A DNA stretch of 64,000 bases from Candidatus Poribacteria bacterium (GTDB taxonomy: Bacteria > Poribacteria > WGA-4E > WGA-3G), in contig JAPPCZ010000082.1 in assembly GCA_028824685.1 (NCBI GenBank), positions 1 through 64,000 on the forward strand, given 5' to 3'. Every line of letters starts with the position of its first letter. Within the stretch, counting starts at the first letter, position 1. The position numbers were made by a program, and so were the translations under genes. Shown here one piece after another: positions 26,800 to 35,455 of the stretch. The notes below the pieces were generated by a model that saw only the letters and a program-made list of their open reading frames with translations, did no database searches and was not told the DNA's origin.

Positions 26800-27423
26800 T
26801 TACTCTGTGCTGCGTTCGCGAATAGTGATATTCACAATTTTATCATCTTGTGCAATACTATCTAAAACCTCTAAACCCTTGGTTACCTTGCCGAGGATAG
26901 TCCAGTCTTCATCTAATTCAATAGCTTCTTTACAAATCATGAATTCGTCTCCATCAGCAAGGTTTGAACCCTCTTCCGTTATCATTAACACTGTTCCTTT
27001 TTCAAGAGGGTGTTCGCTCGTTTCAATGGGAAGCTTTTCATTAGAATAAGTGTAACCTGCTTGTATAAAGAGAGGATCTACATTATGAAATTTCTCACCC
27101 CGATAATACCCGCGGCTTGCGTTAGTAATGAAGTTTTTCGAGGCTTTGGGTGCATCGGTCGCGTAAAATTCAAATTCGATGTTGCCTTTTGCCGTTTCAA
27201 TCACAGCGATTGCATTCGCTGGTTCAATCATTGGCTTGGCTTCTGGCTCTGTCTTCTCAGTATCTTCTGCTGGTTTAATGACCTCTTGTGGAGTCGTTGT
27301 TTCTGTAGTGGATTCCGTTGCCTTTTGATCTTGTGGGGCACAACCTACCACAACAGTAACGTACAGACATACTAACAACAAGATTACGACGGGGAATTGA
27401 TTAATTTTCTGCTGCCTTAACAT
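26800..27423 (-). CDS. Cyclophilin-type peptidyl-prolyl isomerase lipoprotein, diverged
   Basis: 207 residues. Lipobox in VTVVVGCAPQD, a 45-residue Thr/Glu/Pro-rich linker, then a cyclophilin domain (ETAKGNIEFEFYATDAPKAS, FHNVDPLFIQAGYTYSN, WTILGKVTKGLEVLDSIAQD). Catalytic features are degenerate: FHNVDPLFIQAG replaces the usual FHRVIPGFMIQGG (Arg lost), so it may be a chaperone-like or inactive member. The start overlaps the end of the preceding cyclophilin gene by 23 bases, indicating a coupled pair. Confidence 0.87.
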   Translation of the reverse strand: MLRQQKINQFPVVILLLVCLYVTVVVGCAPQDQKATESTTETTTPQEVIKPAEDTEKTEPEAKPMIEPANAIAVIETAKGNIEFEFYATDAPKASKNFITNASRGYYRGEKFHNVDPLFIQAGYTYSNEKLPIETSEHPLEKGTVLMITEEGSNLADGDEFMICKEAIELDEDWTILGKVTKGLEVLDSIAQDDKIVNITIRERSTE

Positions 27424-27988
27424 ATTTTGATTTCGCCTCCAATCGGATTGTAGTCATGACATCGCCTATCTGTAAAAGATCGACGACATCCATCCCTTGA
27501 ATGACGCCACCGAAAGTGGTATATTGTCCATCAAGATGCGGCTGCGGTTTGAGGCAGATATAGAACTGGCTTCCGGAAGAATCTGGTATACTTGCCCGTG
27601 CCATTGCCACCGTGCCTCTAATATGTTTCCGCTGATTAGGATTTGTGTATTCGTCCTTAATGGTCCAACCGGGACTACCTGTTCCATCACCTCTCGGACA
27701 TCCTCCTTGAACAATATTCAAACCGGGTGCGTCGACTATTCGATGAAATGTTAATCCATCGTAGAACTTCTGTTCAATCAATTTTTTGAAGTTTTCGACT
27801 GCCACAGGGGCAGACTCAGTATAGAACTCAATCACGAATGTGCCTTTTTTAGTTTTAACGACTGCGACTTCCTCCTTAGTAGCTTCGCCCTGCTCCTTAG
27901 GATCTTTGCTTGAGAAAAAGGGGAGCACGCAACCCGTTAAGGTGAATGTAACTATAATTAGTGGTAATAAATAAGTCAATGTCTTCAT
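27401..27988 (-). CDS. Cyclophilin-type peptidyl-prolyl cis-trans isomerase lipoprotein
   Basis: 195 residues. Lipobox LTGCVLPF, then a canonical bacterial cyclophilin: KGTFVIEFYTESAPVAVENF, the active-site Arg in GLTFHRIVDAPGLNIVQGGC, RGDGTGSPGW, GTVAMARAS and SGSQFYICLK, and LDGQYTTFGGV. It would speed prolyl isomerisation of proteins crossing or folding in the periplasm. First gene of the overlapping cyclophilin pair; the LamG protein gene starts upstream on the same strand 20 bases away. Confidence 0.93.
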   Translation of the reverse strand: MKTLTYLLPLIIVTFTLTGCVLPFFSSKDPKEQGEATKEEVAVVKTKKGTFVIEFYTESAPVAVENFKKLIEQKFYDGLTFHRIVDAPGLNIVQGGCPRGDGTGSPGWTIKDEYTNPNQRKHIRGTVAMARASIPDSSGSQFYICLKPQPHLDGQYTTFGGVIQGMDVVDLLQIGDVMTTIRLEAKSKYVKAAEN

Positions 27989-28008
27989 TATTTCCTTTGC
28001 TATATGAG

Positions 28009-28800
28009 TTATTTAGATTTAAGGAGAGCCCATGTTGTCGTTAATTTGTCTTGAGGAAGGACATCTGATGCATTCGGATTATCCATATCTCTTATGAGCT
28101 CATCTTCGGTTAACGGATAATTGTATATTTTGAGTTCGTCAAGAGCACCGTTGACAAAACGTTGGTTACCCCCGCGTGCGCCGATAAAAAGTGGGTCATC
28201 GTTCGGAATAAGTTTACCCTTACATTCCAATTCTTTATCCAGTTTACCATCAATATACAACTTGATCGTGGTGCCGTCCCATGTGCCTGCCAGAAAGTGC
28301 CACGTTTCATCCTGTATATTGCCGCCAATGTTTAGGTCACGACAGTCTGCGGGTAAATCGAAAAATTGAAGGAGCGAACCGCCTCGGTACCATGCAGCAA
28401 GCGTATACAGCCCCGCCTTCCATCCAGTGCCTTTTTCAAGCCCCGTTTGTACATCACTACCTGGACCACCAGCACTTGGCCGTAAATTTGCCCAGAATTG
28501 AACCGTAATACCATCAACAATATCCAGACTATTATGGTCGGCAATTTCTCCGTAGGATGCTCCATCAAAGTCAAGTGCCTTTCCATACTTCCCATCAACC
28601 AATTTAGTTTTACCTTTTAAGGTAGCATCATTACCAAATTCAGAGAGATCTTCTGCAACGTCTCCCTTCAATTCATCAAAGGAAAGGTGTAATACAAGAT
28701 CATTTGCAAAACACACCTTGGTTGTGAAGGTGATAGTCAACAATATAACACAGATTACTATGTTAGTTAGGATTTTATCGTTTAGTGCCAAATACTTCAT
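28009..28800 (-). CDS. Secreted LamG-domain protein with TTTW tail
   Basis: 263 residues. Signal sequence VICVILLTITFTTKVCFA; then a single LamG/concanavalin-like domain: LVLHLSFDELKGDVAEDLS, GNDATLKGKTKLVDGKYGKA, SLDIVDGITVQFWANL, WHFLAGTWDGTTIKLYIDG, DDPLFIGARGG and ALDELKIYNYPLTEDEL. Such domains bind carbohydrate or protein surfaces. The final residues KLTTTWALLKSK carry the tail shared with four other exported proteins of the window. It is preceded by a -35/-10 pair at 28,917-28,945 and may be co-transcribed with the cyclophilins. Confidence 0.9.
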   Translation of the reverse strand: MKYLALNDKILTNIVICVILLTITFTTKVCFANDLVLHLSFDELKGDVAEDLSEFGNDATLKGKTKLVDGKYGKALDFDGASYGEIADHNSLDIVDGITVQFWANLRPSAGGPGSDVQTGLEKGTGWKAGLYTLAAWYRGGSLLQFFDLPADCRDLNIGGNIQDETWHFLAGTWDGTTIKLYIDGKLDKELECKGKLIPNDDPLFIGARGGNQRFVNGALDELKIYNYPLTEDELIRDMDNPNASDVLPQDKLTTTWALLKSK

Positions 28801-28916
28801 GTCTAAACTCCATTCAAAATTTTTATATTGTTCTGCTCATTAGTTGTTTCAAATCTTAAGTGAGTACGGTTGACATGTAAATAAACCAAACATCTCAACT
28901 ATACGACCTTAAATTA

Positions 28917-28945
28917 AGAATACCAAATGTATCTGAAAAAGTCAA
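28917..28945 (-). promoter_or_regulatory. Probable sigma-70 promoter of the LamG gene
   Basis: Minus direction: TTGACT (28,945-28,940), 17-base spacer, TATTCT (28,922-28,917), about 115 bases before ATG 28800. The -35 is five of six and the -10 four of six. Confidence 0.55.
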
Positions 28946-29062
28946 GAATTTTCTCAAGTGAAGCCTTTGGGCTAATTATTGGTGCCAGTCACTGAATCGT
29001 CTGAACCATGATTACAAGATTCGTGTTTTTTATTCTGGGTGTGTAAAGTTTTGTACACAGAC

Positions 29063-29344
29063 TTATGCGGCTTCTGTGTTTGGATACCAGTATCTGTCCC
29101 AAGCATTATTTTTGGACAAACGCCGCCATTTCAGCACGGCATTGATACCCGGTTTCTCCTATCTCATTGATGCTTGCTTACATCTTTGCCCCACAACATG
29201 TTTACACGCACTCTCAATCACCTCGCTGCCGATCTGATACTTTTTTTCACGAAACGTTTTGTATCGCATCCGTTTCGCGTGTTTTTCAAAATACCTCGTT
29301 TCTCTTTCTAAAATATCCAAAACTTCCGGGTGCTGTGCTTCTAA
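29063..29344 (-). pseudogene. ISKra4-type transposase, C-terminal remnant
   Basis: The frame reads LEAQHPEVLDILERETRYFE, then KKYQIGSEVIESACKHVVGQ and RCKQASMR, the typical C-terminal block of ISKra4-family transposases. A TAG then replaces the expected Trp (MR-TAG-EKPGINAVLKWRRL), after which the family text resumes to a TAA at 29,063-29,065. The central catalytic part is gone, so the gene is dead. The MITE at 29,345 abuts its broken 5' edge. Confidence 0.8.
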
Positions 29345-29433
29345 TACCAAATTAACAGGATTAATCTTATTTTCTTGGCATTAGGTGCGGTTAGGAAACC
29401 GCACCTACCGAAACGAATCGCGTTAATTTGGTA
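29345..29433. mobile_element. 89-bp MITE with TACCAAATTAAC ends
   Basis: Terminal inverted repeats TACCAAATTAAC / GTTAATTTGGTA (12 bp), with TAA directly repeated on both sides. The inside holds a TAGGTGCGGTT...AACCGCACCTA hairpin. Ends and duplication match the pattern of the 111-bp elements (TACCA start, TAA/TTA target), so one enzyme type could move both. It lies within the decayed transposase locus. Confidence 0.8.
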
Positions 29434-29498
29434 TAAGCCACGAATGTGTGCTACTACTGCTGTGATGTTGCCATCAAAAAGCAGCGGTTCTGTCGCTT

Positions 29499-29777
29499 TT
29501 ATCCAAGACCCGATAGTTTCAATTTACACGCTTGTTCACACTTTGGACACGTAACAGGTTCACTCTCCTGCTCACTCGCTCTTTGAGATATAAACATCTC
29601 TAAAAACCTTTGACGCAACAAACGAAAAACCTCTAATACTCGAAACTCCGCTTCTGACAATGATAGCGTCCGGTCTGTAAAAATATCTACCGCAAAAGTG
29701 TTGAATACTTCTACAAAACTTTGACAGGTTTCTTCATTCTCTTTGATTTCACAATGATCTAATGATATGCTAAACAT
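29499..29777 (-). pseudogene. ISKra4-type transposase, N-terminal remnant
   Basis: 93 codons from ATG 29777 (AGAGAGGAT upstream): MFSISLDHCEIKENEETCQS, later LSEAEFRVLEVFRLLRQRFL and the zinc-finger-like CPKCEQACKLK, the N-terminal block of ISKra4 transposases. The frame ends after KLSGLG, where the family continues. Only N- and C-terminal parts remain, separated by about 150 bases that include a MITE, so roughly 200 central codons are deleted. Confidence 0.75.
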
Positions 29778-29859
29778 CGGTATCCTCTCTTCTGTTATAG
29801 GTTTATTAGGAAAGGATACCACTTTTCAGTATAACTCACAACAACTCTACAACTCGTAT

Positions 29860-30105
29860 CAGGGTTATTTAGTTTTCAGTTTTTCTGCACATTTTATTGC
29901 AAACGTTAATATTTTATAGTCGCATTGTAGGTCGGGTAGAGCGAAGCGAAACCCGACAATCTTAGTGTGATAGTGCGATCATGTCGGGTGTCGTAAACTC
30001 AACCCGTTGAATGCCATAAAGGCATTCATAGCGTTGATTTGGACCTACAATATAAACTCTCAGTAAAACCTATTAACCGATAATTCTTAAAACTAAATAA
30101 CCCTG
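29860..30105. mobile_element. 246-bp MITE with 17-bp TIRs and 10-bp target duplication
   Basis: Left end CAGGGTTATTTAGTTTT, right end its exact inverted copy. CAACTCGTAT is directly repeated on both sides: immediately before 29,860 and immediately after 30,105. Inside are AAGAATTATCGGTTAATAGG (inverted), one GTAGGTCGGGTAGAGCGAAG arm at 29,929, and a broken partner arm carrying a CAAATCAACG hairpin insert near 30,008-30,045. No ORF. A second member with the same ends is at 62,786-63,161. Confidence 0.88.
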
Positions 30106-30179
30106 CAACTCGTATTTGGACAAAAACTTCACATACCCCATTTGTCAGAGGCATTCAATTGTCGCGCAGTGTTCTTGTT

Positions 30180-30260
30180 GGAGGGAATCAACGCTGAATA
30201 CGCGTTTGGTATTCAGCCAAATCAACGCCAAATGCGCGTATGGCATTTGGCGGGTTTGTA
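30180..30260. repeat. Pair of CAACG hairpins
   Basis: Two adjacent members: CAACGCTGAATACGCG...GTATTCAGC and CAACGCCAAATGCGCG...GCATTTGGCG. They are separated only by CAAAT, so one appears to have landed next to the other, and both keep the CAACG 5' end. Confidence 0.7.
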
Positions 30261-30275
30261 ACCCCGATTTCATTT

Positions 30276-30337
30276 GTAGGAGCGAGTTCCAACTCGCGAC
30301 CGTTCGGAAGATGTCGCGAGCTGGAGCTCGCTCCTAC
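30276..30337. repeat. Double-hairpin (BIME-like) GTAGGAG element, GAGTT/GAGCT stem variant
   Basis: 62 bases, starting GTAGGAGCGAGTTCCAACTC and ending GAGCTCGCTCCTAC. The two halves are inverted copies of one 25-base unit; their stems differ by paired substitutions (GCGAGTT-GG-AACTCGC versus GCGAGCT-GG-AGCTCGC). Confidence 0.8.
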
Positions 30338-30506
30338 AGTAAGAGGTTTTAGAGAAAAGAATAAATTATTCGAGAATTGAATGGCTCTGCCCCATTTGTT
30401 CTTGAATCTTGCGAAAATCAACTGTCTATGCTAACATTTAAGAAGTAAAAGGTTGTATTCTAAACCTAATTTTAGGTTAATTCGGTCAAACAAAGGGAGT
30501 GGTTTT

Positions 30507-31841
30507 ATGACATTAGATCAAGTCAAATCTTTCGTGGAAGCGCGTAGGATTGAGTTTTTTCTCTGCTCTTTTGTAGAGATGAGTGGGGCACCGAAGGCGA
30601 AAGTTATTCCAGCGACACATCTTGAGGACATGGCAAAAGAGGGGGCAGGTTTTGGTGGTTTTGCCGCAGGTGAGATAGGACAATACCCTCATGACCCAGA
30701 GATGGCAAGCATCCCTGACTTCAATTCGCTCACAATTGTCCCCTGGTGGGAAAACTTGGCATGGGTTGCGGGGGATATGTTCGTTGAAGGAAAATCTTGG
30801 CACTATTGTCCACGAACCATCCTGCGACAGCAATTGGAAAAAGCAAAGCAGAAGGGTTACGTCTTTAACGTTGGCATTGAGGCAGAATTCATGTTGTTAG
30901 AGCAAGATGAGGACGGGCAATACATCCCATGGGATAAACTTGATACGTTGGATAAGCCGTGCTATGACTTACAAGCATTATATCGCAACCTTGATATGAT
31001 GACAACCTTGATTAAATACATGCAGGAATTGGAATGGCAACCCTACGCCAATGACCATGAAGATGGCACCTGCCAGTTTGAAGTCAACTGGACATACTCA
31101 GATGCGCTTACCACCGCAGACCGACACACTTTCTTTAAATGGATGGTCAAAACGCTTGCTGAAGAAAGCGAGTTGTTAGCAACGTTTATGCCGAAGCCGT
31201 TTACTAATTTGACAGGCAATGGTGCTCACTTCCATATGAGTCTCTGGAATGAGAACAATAGGACTAATCTGTTCCTTGATGAGAACGATGTAAATGGTTT
31301 ATCTCAACTGGCATACTGGTTTACGGGTGGTATTCTCAAACATGCAAAAGCGGTCACAGCGGTCACAAATCCGCTTGTGAACAGTTATAAACGTTTGGTT
31401 CGGAGGGCACCGCGTTCAGGAGCATCATGGGCTCCCGTTTTCGTCACTTTTGGTGGGAACAATCGGACGCAGATGATTCGAACTCCTGCCCCCGGACGGA
31501 TTGAGAATCGATTAAGTGATGGCGCGGCAAATCCTTATCTCGCGGCGACTGTCCTGCTTGCAGCTGGTTTGGATGGTATTGAAAATCAGATTGATCCTGG
31601 GGAACAAAACGTTGATAACCTTTACGAAGTGCCGGAAGATGAATTACAGCGGCGGGGTATCGATTCACTACCTACGACGCTCAGCGAAGCCGCAGATGCG
31701 CTTGAAGCAGACGAAGTCATTAAAAACGCACTCGGGAATGAGTATGCCGACTATTACATTCAGGTCAAACGTGACGAATGGCGTAACTATCATTTAAGCG
31801 TCAGCCAATGGGAGACTGATAATTATTTGACGGTCTATTGA
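30507..31841 (+). CDS. Glutamine synthetase family protein (GlnT-like)
   Basis: 444 residues. Glutamine synthetase catalytic blocks are present: NVGIEAEFMLLEQD (metal site), ANDHEDGTCQFEVNWTYSDA, PFTNLTGNGAHFHMSLW (the NGxHxH loop), TNPLVNSYKRLV (NPxxNSYKRL) and GRIENRLSDGAANPYLAAT. The adenylylation Tyr loop of GlnA is not obvious. The N-terminal beta-grasp (FVEMSGAPKAKVIP) and overall text resemble the GlnT / gamma-glutamylmethylamide synthetase branch rather than main GlnA, so the amine substrate may not be ammonia. ATG 30507 follows AAAGGGAG; the longer frame from 30453 lacks a ribosome site. It is monocistronic. Confidence 0.88.
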   Translation: MTLDQVKSFVEARRIEFFLCSFVEMSGAPKAKVIPATHLEDMAKEGAGFGGFAAGEIGQYPHDPEMASIPDFNSLTIVPWWENLAWVAGDMFVEGKSWHYCPRTILRQQLEKAKQKGYVFNVGIEAEFMLLEQDEDGQYIPWDKLDTLDKPCYDLQALYRNLDMMTTLIKYMQELEWQPYANDHEDGTCQFEVNWTYSDALTTADRHTFFKWMVKTLAEESELLATFMPKPFTNLTGNGAHFHMSLWNENNRTNLFLDENDVNGLSQLAYWFTGGILKHAKAVTAVTNPLVNSYKRLVRRAPRSGASWAPVFVTFGGNNRTQMIRTPAPGRIENRLSDGAANPYLAATVLLAAGLDGIENQIDPGEQNVDNLYEVPEDELQRRGIDSLPTTLSEAADALEADEVIKNALGNEYADYYIQVKRDEWRNYHLSVSQWETDNYLTVY

Positions 31842-31991
31842 TTGAGAATGGGAAATAACGAACTGATTAGTTTTGACAATGAGATATTTGAATGATATAC
31901 TATTTTTACTGAACATAAGCATCTGCAACGACAATTCTGCTTTCATAAGTAAGGAACGTGAAATCCTATTGATACTAAAAGGAATTGTATA

Positions 31992-32762
31992 ATGTCTTTA
32001 CAACGACAAGCAATGATAAAAGAAAAAGTTAAGGATTGTATGCGCTCTAAACTACAGTCCTATCGTCCTGAAACAAGTTACATGCCTTTTCACCATCGTT
32101 TGCTTGGAAAAGAGAGAATAGCACTATATTCCTTCATACAATCCTTAAATACAACATTTGGTATCTCAATATATGAACCAGTAACAATCGCATTAGCCAG
32201 TAAAAAATTTAGTGTTGCCAAAAATCAAGTGAAACCTGCTGACCAGATCAGTTCCGAAGCCCATCAGCGAATTGTGATGATTATGGATGAATTGGTGATT
32301 GCAAGTCGAACACCCAACAAATCTGTTGAAATAGAGGAAATTAGAAAAGTTAGCCTAAAAGGAACTTTTAATCGTGTAAAACCCACAAAGGTAAACGTCT
32401 GGTTAGAAAATCATAACGGTGAATTATTTTTGATTGATTTAAAAACTACAAAACCAAGTTTTAGTCATTACGAAAGATCCAAACGCACTTTTTTAGAGTG
32501 GACCGCCGCTGAATTAGCAAGAGATCCACAAGTAGTCGTGAATACAATTTTTGCTGTTCCTTACAATCCCTATGAACCAGAACCTTATGAACGATGGATG
32601 TCAAAAGGGATGTTGGATCTTGATCATGAAGTTTTAATAGCAGAAGAATTTTGGGATTTTATCGGAGGCGAAGGAACTTACGAAGATCTTTTGGATGCCT
32701 TTGAACAAGCAGGCATTGAGTTAAGAGATGAAATTGACGAGTATTTTAAACAATTCAGCTAA
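31992..32762 (+). CDS. TdeIII family type II restriction endonuclease
   Basis: 256 residues, full length. The text follows the TdeIII family closely as I know it: YMPFHHRLLGKERIALYSFI, TFGISIYEPVTIALA, then the nuclease core with FLIDLKTTKP (D-x-K-type catalytic strand), FLEWTAAELA, AVPYNPYEPEPYERWMSKGM, and the C-terminus EEFWDFIGGEGTYEDLLDAF. These enzymes cut a short palindrome and normally sit next to a cytosine methyltransferase. No methyltransferase gene lies on either side: glutamine synthetase is upstream and a creatininase-family gene begins 26 bases downstream. AAAAGG precedes ATG 31992. It could be an orphan or be protected by a distant enzyme. Confidence 0.85.
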   Translation: MSLQRQAMIKEKVKDCMRSKLQSYRPETSYMPFHHRLLGKERIALYSFIQSLNTTFGISIYEPVTIALASKKFSVAKNQVKPADQISSEAHQRIVMIMDELVIASRTPNKSVEIEEIRKVSLKGTFNRVKPTKVNVWLENHNGELFLIDLKTTKPSFSHYERSKRTFLEWTAAELARDPQVVVNTIFAVPYNPYEPEPYERWMSKGMLDLDHEVLIAEEFWDFIGGEGTYEDLLDAFEQAGIELRDEIDEYFKQFS

Positions 32763-32787
32763 TCAGACCAAAATTGGAGGGCAAATA

Positions 32788-33516
32788 ATGTCTCAAATCA
32801 AATCGGTGTTTCTATGGGAAAATCAGCGACGGTATGTCCGTGAGGCGATAGATGCTGGCACTCTTAAAGGTGCAATCATTCCCACAGGCAGCACAGAGCA
32901 ACACAACGAACATTTGGCGATGTATCACGATACACAAAGCGCTGTATATGTATCAAAACTGGCAGCAGAAAAATTGTTCCCGCAGGTGATTGTCACAACA
33001 CCTTTGGCAATTGGTGTGTCGGAACACTGGATGGACCACAAAGGCACACTGACGCTGCGTGCAGAAGTGTTCGGTGAGGTGCTATACGATGTTGCTGATA
33101 GTATGCGTAGACACGGTATTGAAAACATCCTGATTGTCAACGGACATGCGGGTAATGCTGGGCCAGTGCATCAACGGTTGGATGGTTACCGGGAAAAACT
33201 CGGCATTAACATTGCATTCCATTCCTATTGGGAAGCGTATACGAGCGAGTTGGTCAAAGAACAGATGGAATCAGGAGTTTGTCCGGGGCACGCAGCGGAG
33301 TTTGAGACTGCGTTTGCTCTTGCCGCTTTTGCAGAAAACGTCGATTGGAACGGTGTGGATTACGACAGCGCAAAACTCACTATTTCCGATGAAGGGCAGG
33401 CAAAATCTGACCGTGAATATCACTATCAGGCAAAACTCGCCAAAGTAGAGAATGGACAAGTTATGATTGATGTTGCAGTAGATTGGGTAGCAGAAAAAAT
33501 GCAGGCTATGCTTTAA
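32788..33516 (+). CDS. Creatininase family amidohydrolase
   Basis: 242 residues. The metal-binding text of creatininase / mycofactocin MftE-like proteins is visible: GAIIPTGSTEQHNEHLAMYHDT (shown in part: GSTEQHNEHL), TLTLRAEVF, NILIVNGHAGN and GHAAEFETA (HAxExET-like). Members hydrolyse cyclic or small amides. ATG 32788 is chosen for its TTGGAGGG ribosome site; upstream codons belong to the end of the restriction gene, and the 25-base gap suggests co-transcription with it. No creatinine pathway neighbours, so the substrate is open. Confidence 0.9.
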   Translation: MSQIKSVFLWENQRRYVREAIDAGTLKGAIIPTGSTEQHNEHLAMYHDTQSAVYVSKLAAEKLFPQVIVTTPLAIGVSEHWMDHKGTLTLRAEVFGEVLYDVADSMRRHGIENILIVNGHAGNAGPVHQRLDGYREKLGINIAFHSYWEAYTSELVKEQMESGVCPGHAAEFETAFALAAFAENVDWNGVDYDSAKLTISDEGQAKSDREYHYQAKLAKVENGQVMIDVAVDWVAEKMQAML

Positions 33517-33624
33517 TAGTTATCAGTTATCAGTTATCAGTTATCAGTGGTCAGTTAAGAGGCGCGTTTGTTGAATCAAAGTCCTCTTTAACTGACAACC
33601 GATGGCTGACGACTGACAACTATT
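33517..33624. repeat. Tandem GTTATCA repeats and hairpin between convergent genes
   Basis: GTTATCA repeated four times from about 33,519, then arms CAGTTAAGAGG / CCTCTTTAACTG at 33,552-33,594 forming an 11-bp stem with one bulge. Related GGTTGTCAGTTATCAGT text occurs near 17,490, 40,460 and 49,490. Being between convergent genes it may work as a two-way terminator. Confidence 0.65.
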
Positions 33625-34413
33625 CTAATGTCCCTCAAGCGCCTTCCGTAATCCATCTCCATGCTCACGCCACCAACCGTAGAGAATTGAAATATCAGTG
33701 CCAATGCAGAAATGCCGCACCCCCATATCAAGAAAACGTTTCGCGCCATCGGCACTTCCGATTTCAGCGCGCGGCGGCACCCCCATCTTTATAGCAGTTT
33801 TGAACACCTTTTCTTGTGCTTCGCGGACTTCAGGGGACCCACTTTGACCAACCTTCCCGATGCTCATAGAGTAATCTGATCCACCCCACTGGATCATGTC
33901 AACGCCTTCGACAGATAGAACCTCTTCTAAGTTTTCAACTGTTCCTTTCTTCTCAATCATAATCACAACGACAACATTACGCAGTGCTTGAACGTATTCC
34001 GTTCCACCCCCGTATCCCATATAAGAAAACCGGCGGGTCGCCACGCCATAGCTGCCGCCATCTTCCGGTGTATCCGCACGGGTAATCTTAACACACTCTA
34101 TTACATCTTCAACGTTTTGACAATCGGCATAAAGCACACTTTGGAAACCAGAACCGATTGCGCGTTGGGCGATGAAACCGCGCGGCTCTTGGTCAACTTT
34201 AATCATAGTTGAAATGTTGTGAAGTTCCGCCGCGCGACATAAATTATCCAAGTCGTGCAGGTCAAATGGACCGTATTCCCCCACAAATTCAACATAGTCA
34301 TACATTCCCGTGTGGCCAATCGCTTCAACGACGGAGGGCCAAGTCGTATGGATGTGCGTGCCAACGGTTGGTTTGTCAGCATTGAGTAATTCTCGAAAGG
34401 TATTTTTTCTCAT
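33625..34413 (-). CDS. HpcH/HpaI aldolase family protein
   Basis: 262 residues, TIM-barrel class II aldolase / citrate lyase beta type. Family text: VGTHIHTTWPSVVEAIGHTG, YDYVEFVGEYGPFD, STMIKVDQEP, the metal-site Glu in VVVVIMIEKKGTVENLEEVL, and MIQWGGSDYSMSIG. Members cleave or form 2-oxo-3-hydroxy acids such as 2-keto-3-deoxy sugar acids using pyruvate and Mn2+. ATG 34413 has GAGGAAAATTG before it. It is alone on the minus strand and diverges from the unknown gene at 34,589. Confidence 0.9.
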   Translation of the reverse strand: MRKNTFRELLNADKPTVGTHIHTTWPSVVEAIGHTGMYDYVEFVGEYGPFDLHDLDNLCRAAELHNISTMIKVDQEPRGFIAQRAIGSGFQSVLYADCQNVEDVIECVKITRADTPEDGGSYGVATRRFSYMGYGGGTEYVQALRNVVVVIMIEKKGTVENLEEVLSVEGVDMIQWGGSDYSMSIGKVGQSGSPEVREAQEKVFKTAIKMGVPPRAEIGSADGAKRFLDMGVRHFCIGTDISILYGWWREHGDGLRKALEGH

Positions 34414-34588
34414 CAATTTTCCTCTTTGTATTGTAAGAACAATCTACAATTGCTATTTTTCGGCTTCTAAACGCACCTATCTTAACAGGATTCCGTACTT
34501 TTTTCAACGCCAAAATTACGTTTACTTGTGACCGCAAGTCTGTTAAACTGATACTGCATCGCAACTTGGAATAGAACGGAGGAATCTC

Positions 34589-35371
34589 ATGGAAAATAAA
34601 ATTAAATTGCCCACAAATTTCGCTGATTACTTACAAATTGAAAACGCTGACCTACGTTTTACGGAAGCAACCGACGTTGCAAAACATATCACGGGTGCAG
34701 GTGTCCAAATCTATCCGAACATGGATCATGCCGCCATTTTCTGTGACCCGCCGCATCTTGTCGCAGACGGTTTGAAACAACTCGGTTATGTGAATGGATG
34801 GGATGCACGGTGTTATCCATCGCCTGTTGATGGATGTGATTATATTAATGTATCTGCCCAACTGTCCGCGGATAGTTCAGCACACGATGTTGGGTGGTTT
34901 GACTACGTCGCCGTTGTGCATCCTGTGGACAAAGCAGCACTTGAACACATGCTTGGACAAGGGTATGGTAATCCGTTTATCCATCACTTGACGTGGGGAC
35001 TTGTTCCTCCAGAACGCACCACCGCAGACGATTTTGAATATGCATGCCGCGTTGTGCCGTTTATGGTAGAAAAACGAGAAGTTATTGGCGATGCAATTGG
35101 TGATGCACCCGGAACTTTAATTATAGCACTTCCAGAAAACGTCATGGCACATCCGAAATTTACCGATGCGCTCCCAGAGTGGATTGGTGACCTTAACGCG
35201 GAAGAATATCAAGTTGAATCTATGCAGGGTGGTGGATTTCTAATCCAGTTTTTTGTGTTGACAGGTGGTAGGATAGAGGTAGCGCTGCGTGTAGACACGA
35301 CCCAGACGTTCAACCCAAAAAGTGTCCACAAAATCTCTGAAGATGAGATTAGTGCTGTGCAAGGGGAATAG
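34589..35371 (+). CDS. Conserved-looking protein of unknown function
   Basis: 260 residues, soluble, no signal peptide or membrane helix. I do not recognise a family. Notable text: HAAIFCDPPHLVADGLKQLG, then DYVAVVHPVDKAALEHMLGQ and GNPFIHHLTWGLVPPE. The HP..K..L..ML..G...F.HH spacing vaguely recalls a two-module VOC-type fold, but that is a guess. AACGGAGGAAT precedes ATG 34589, so translation is likely. Composition matches neighbours. Confidence 0.75.
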   Translation: MENKIKLPTNFADYLQIENADLRFTEATDVAKHITGAGVQIYPNMDHAAIFCDPPHLVADGLKQLGYVNGWDARCYPSPVDGCDYINVSAQLSADSSAHDVGWFDYVAVVHPVDKAALEHMLGQGYGNPFIHHLTWGLVPPERTTADDFEYACRVVPFMVEKREVIGDAIGDAPGTLIIALPENVMAHPKFTDALPEWIGDLNAEEYQVESMQGGGFLIQFFVLTGGRIEVALRVDTTQTFNPKSVHKISEDEISAVQGE

Positions 35372-35455
35372 CGTAATCTTTATCTCTGTGAATTCTGATG
35401 TTAATAGTGGTATAATATCGATTAACCGTTGATGTCATGTGAAATGGAGGAACTG

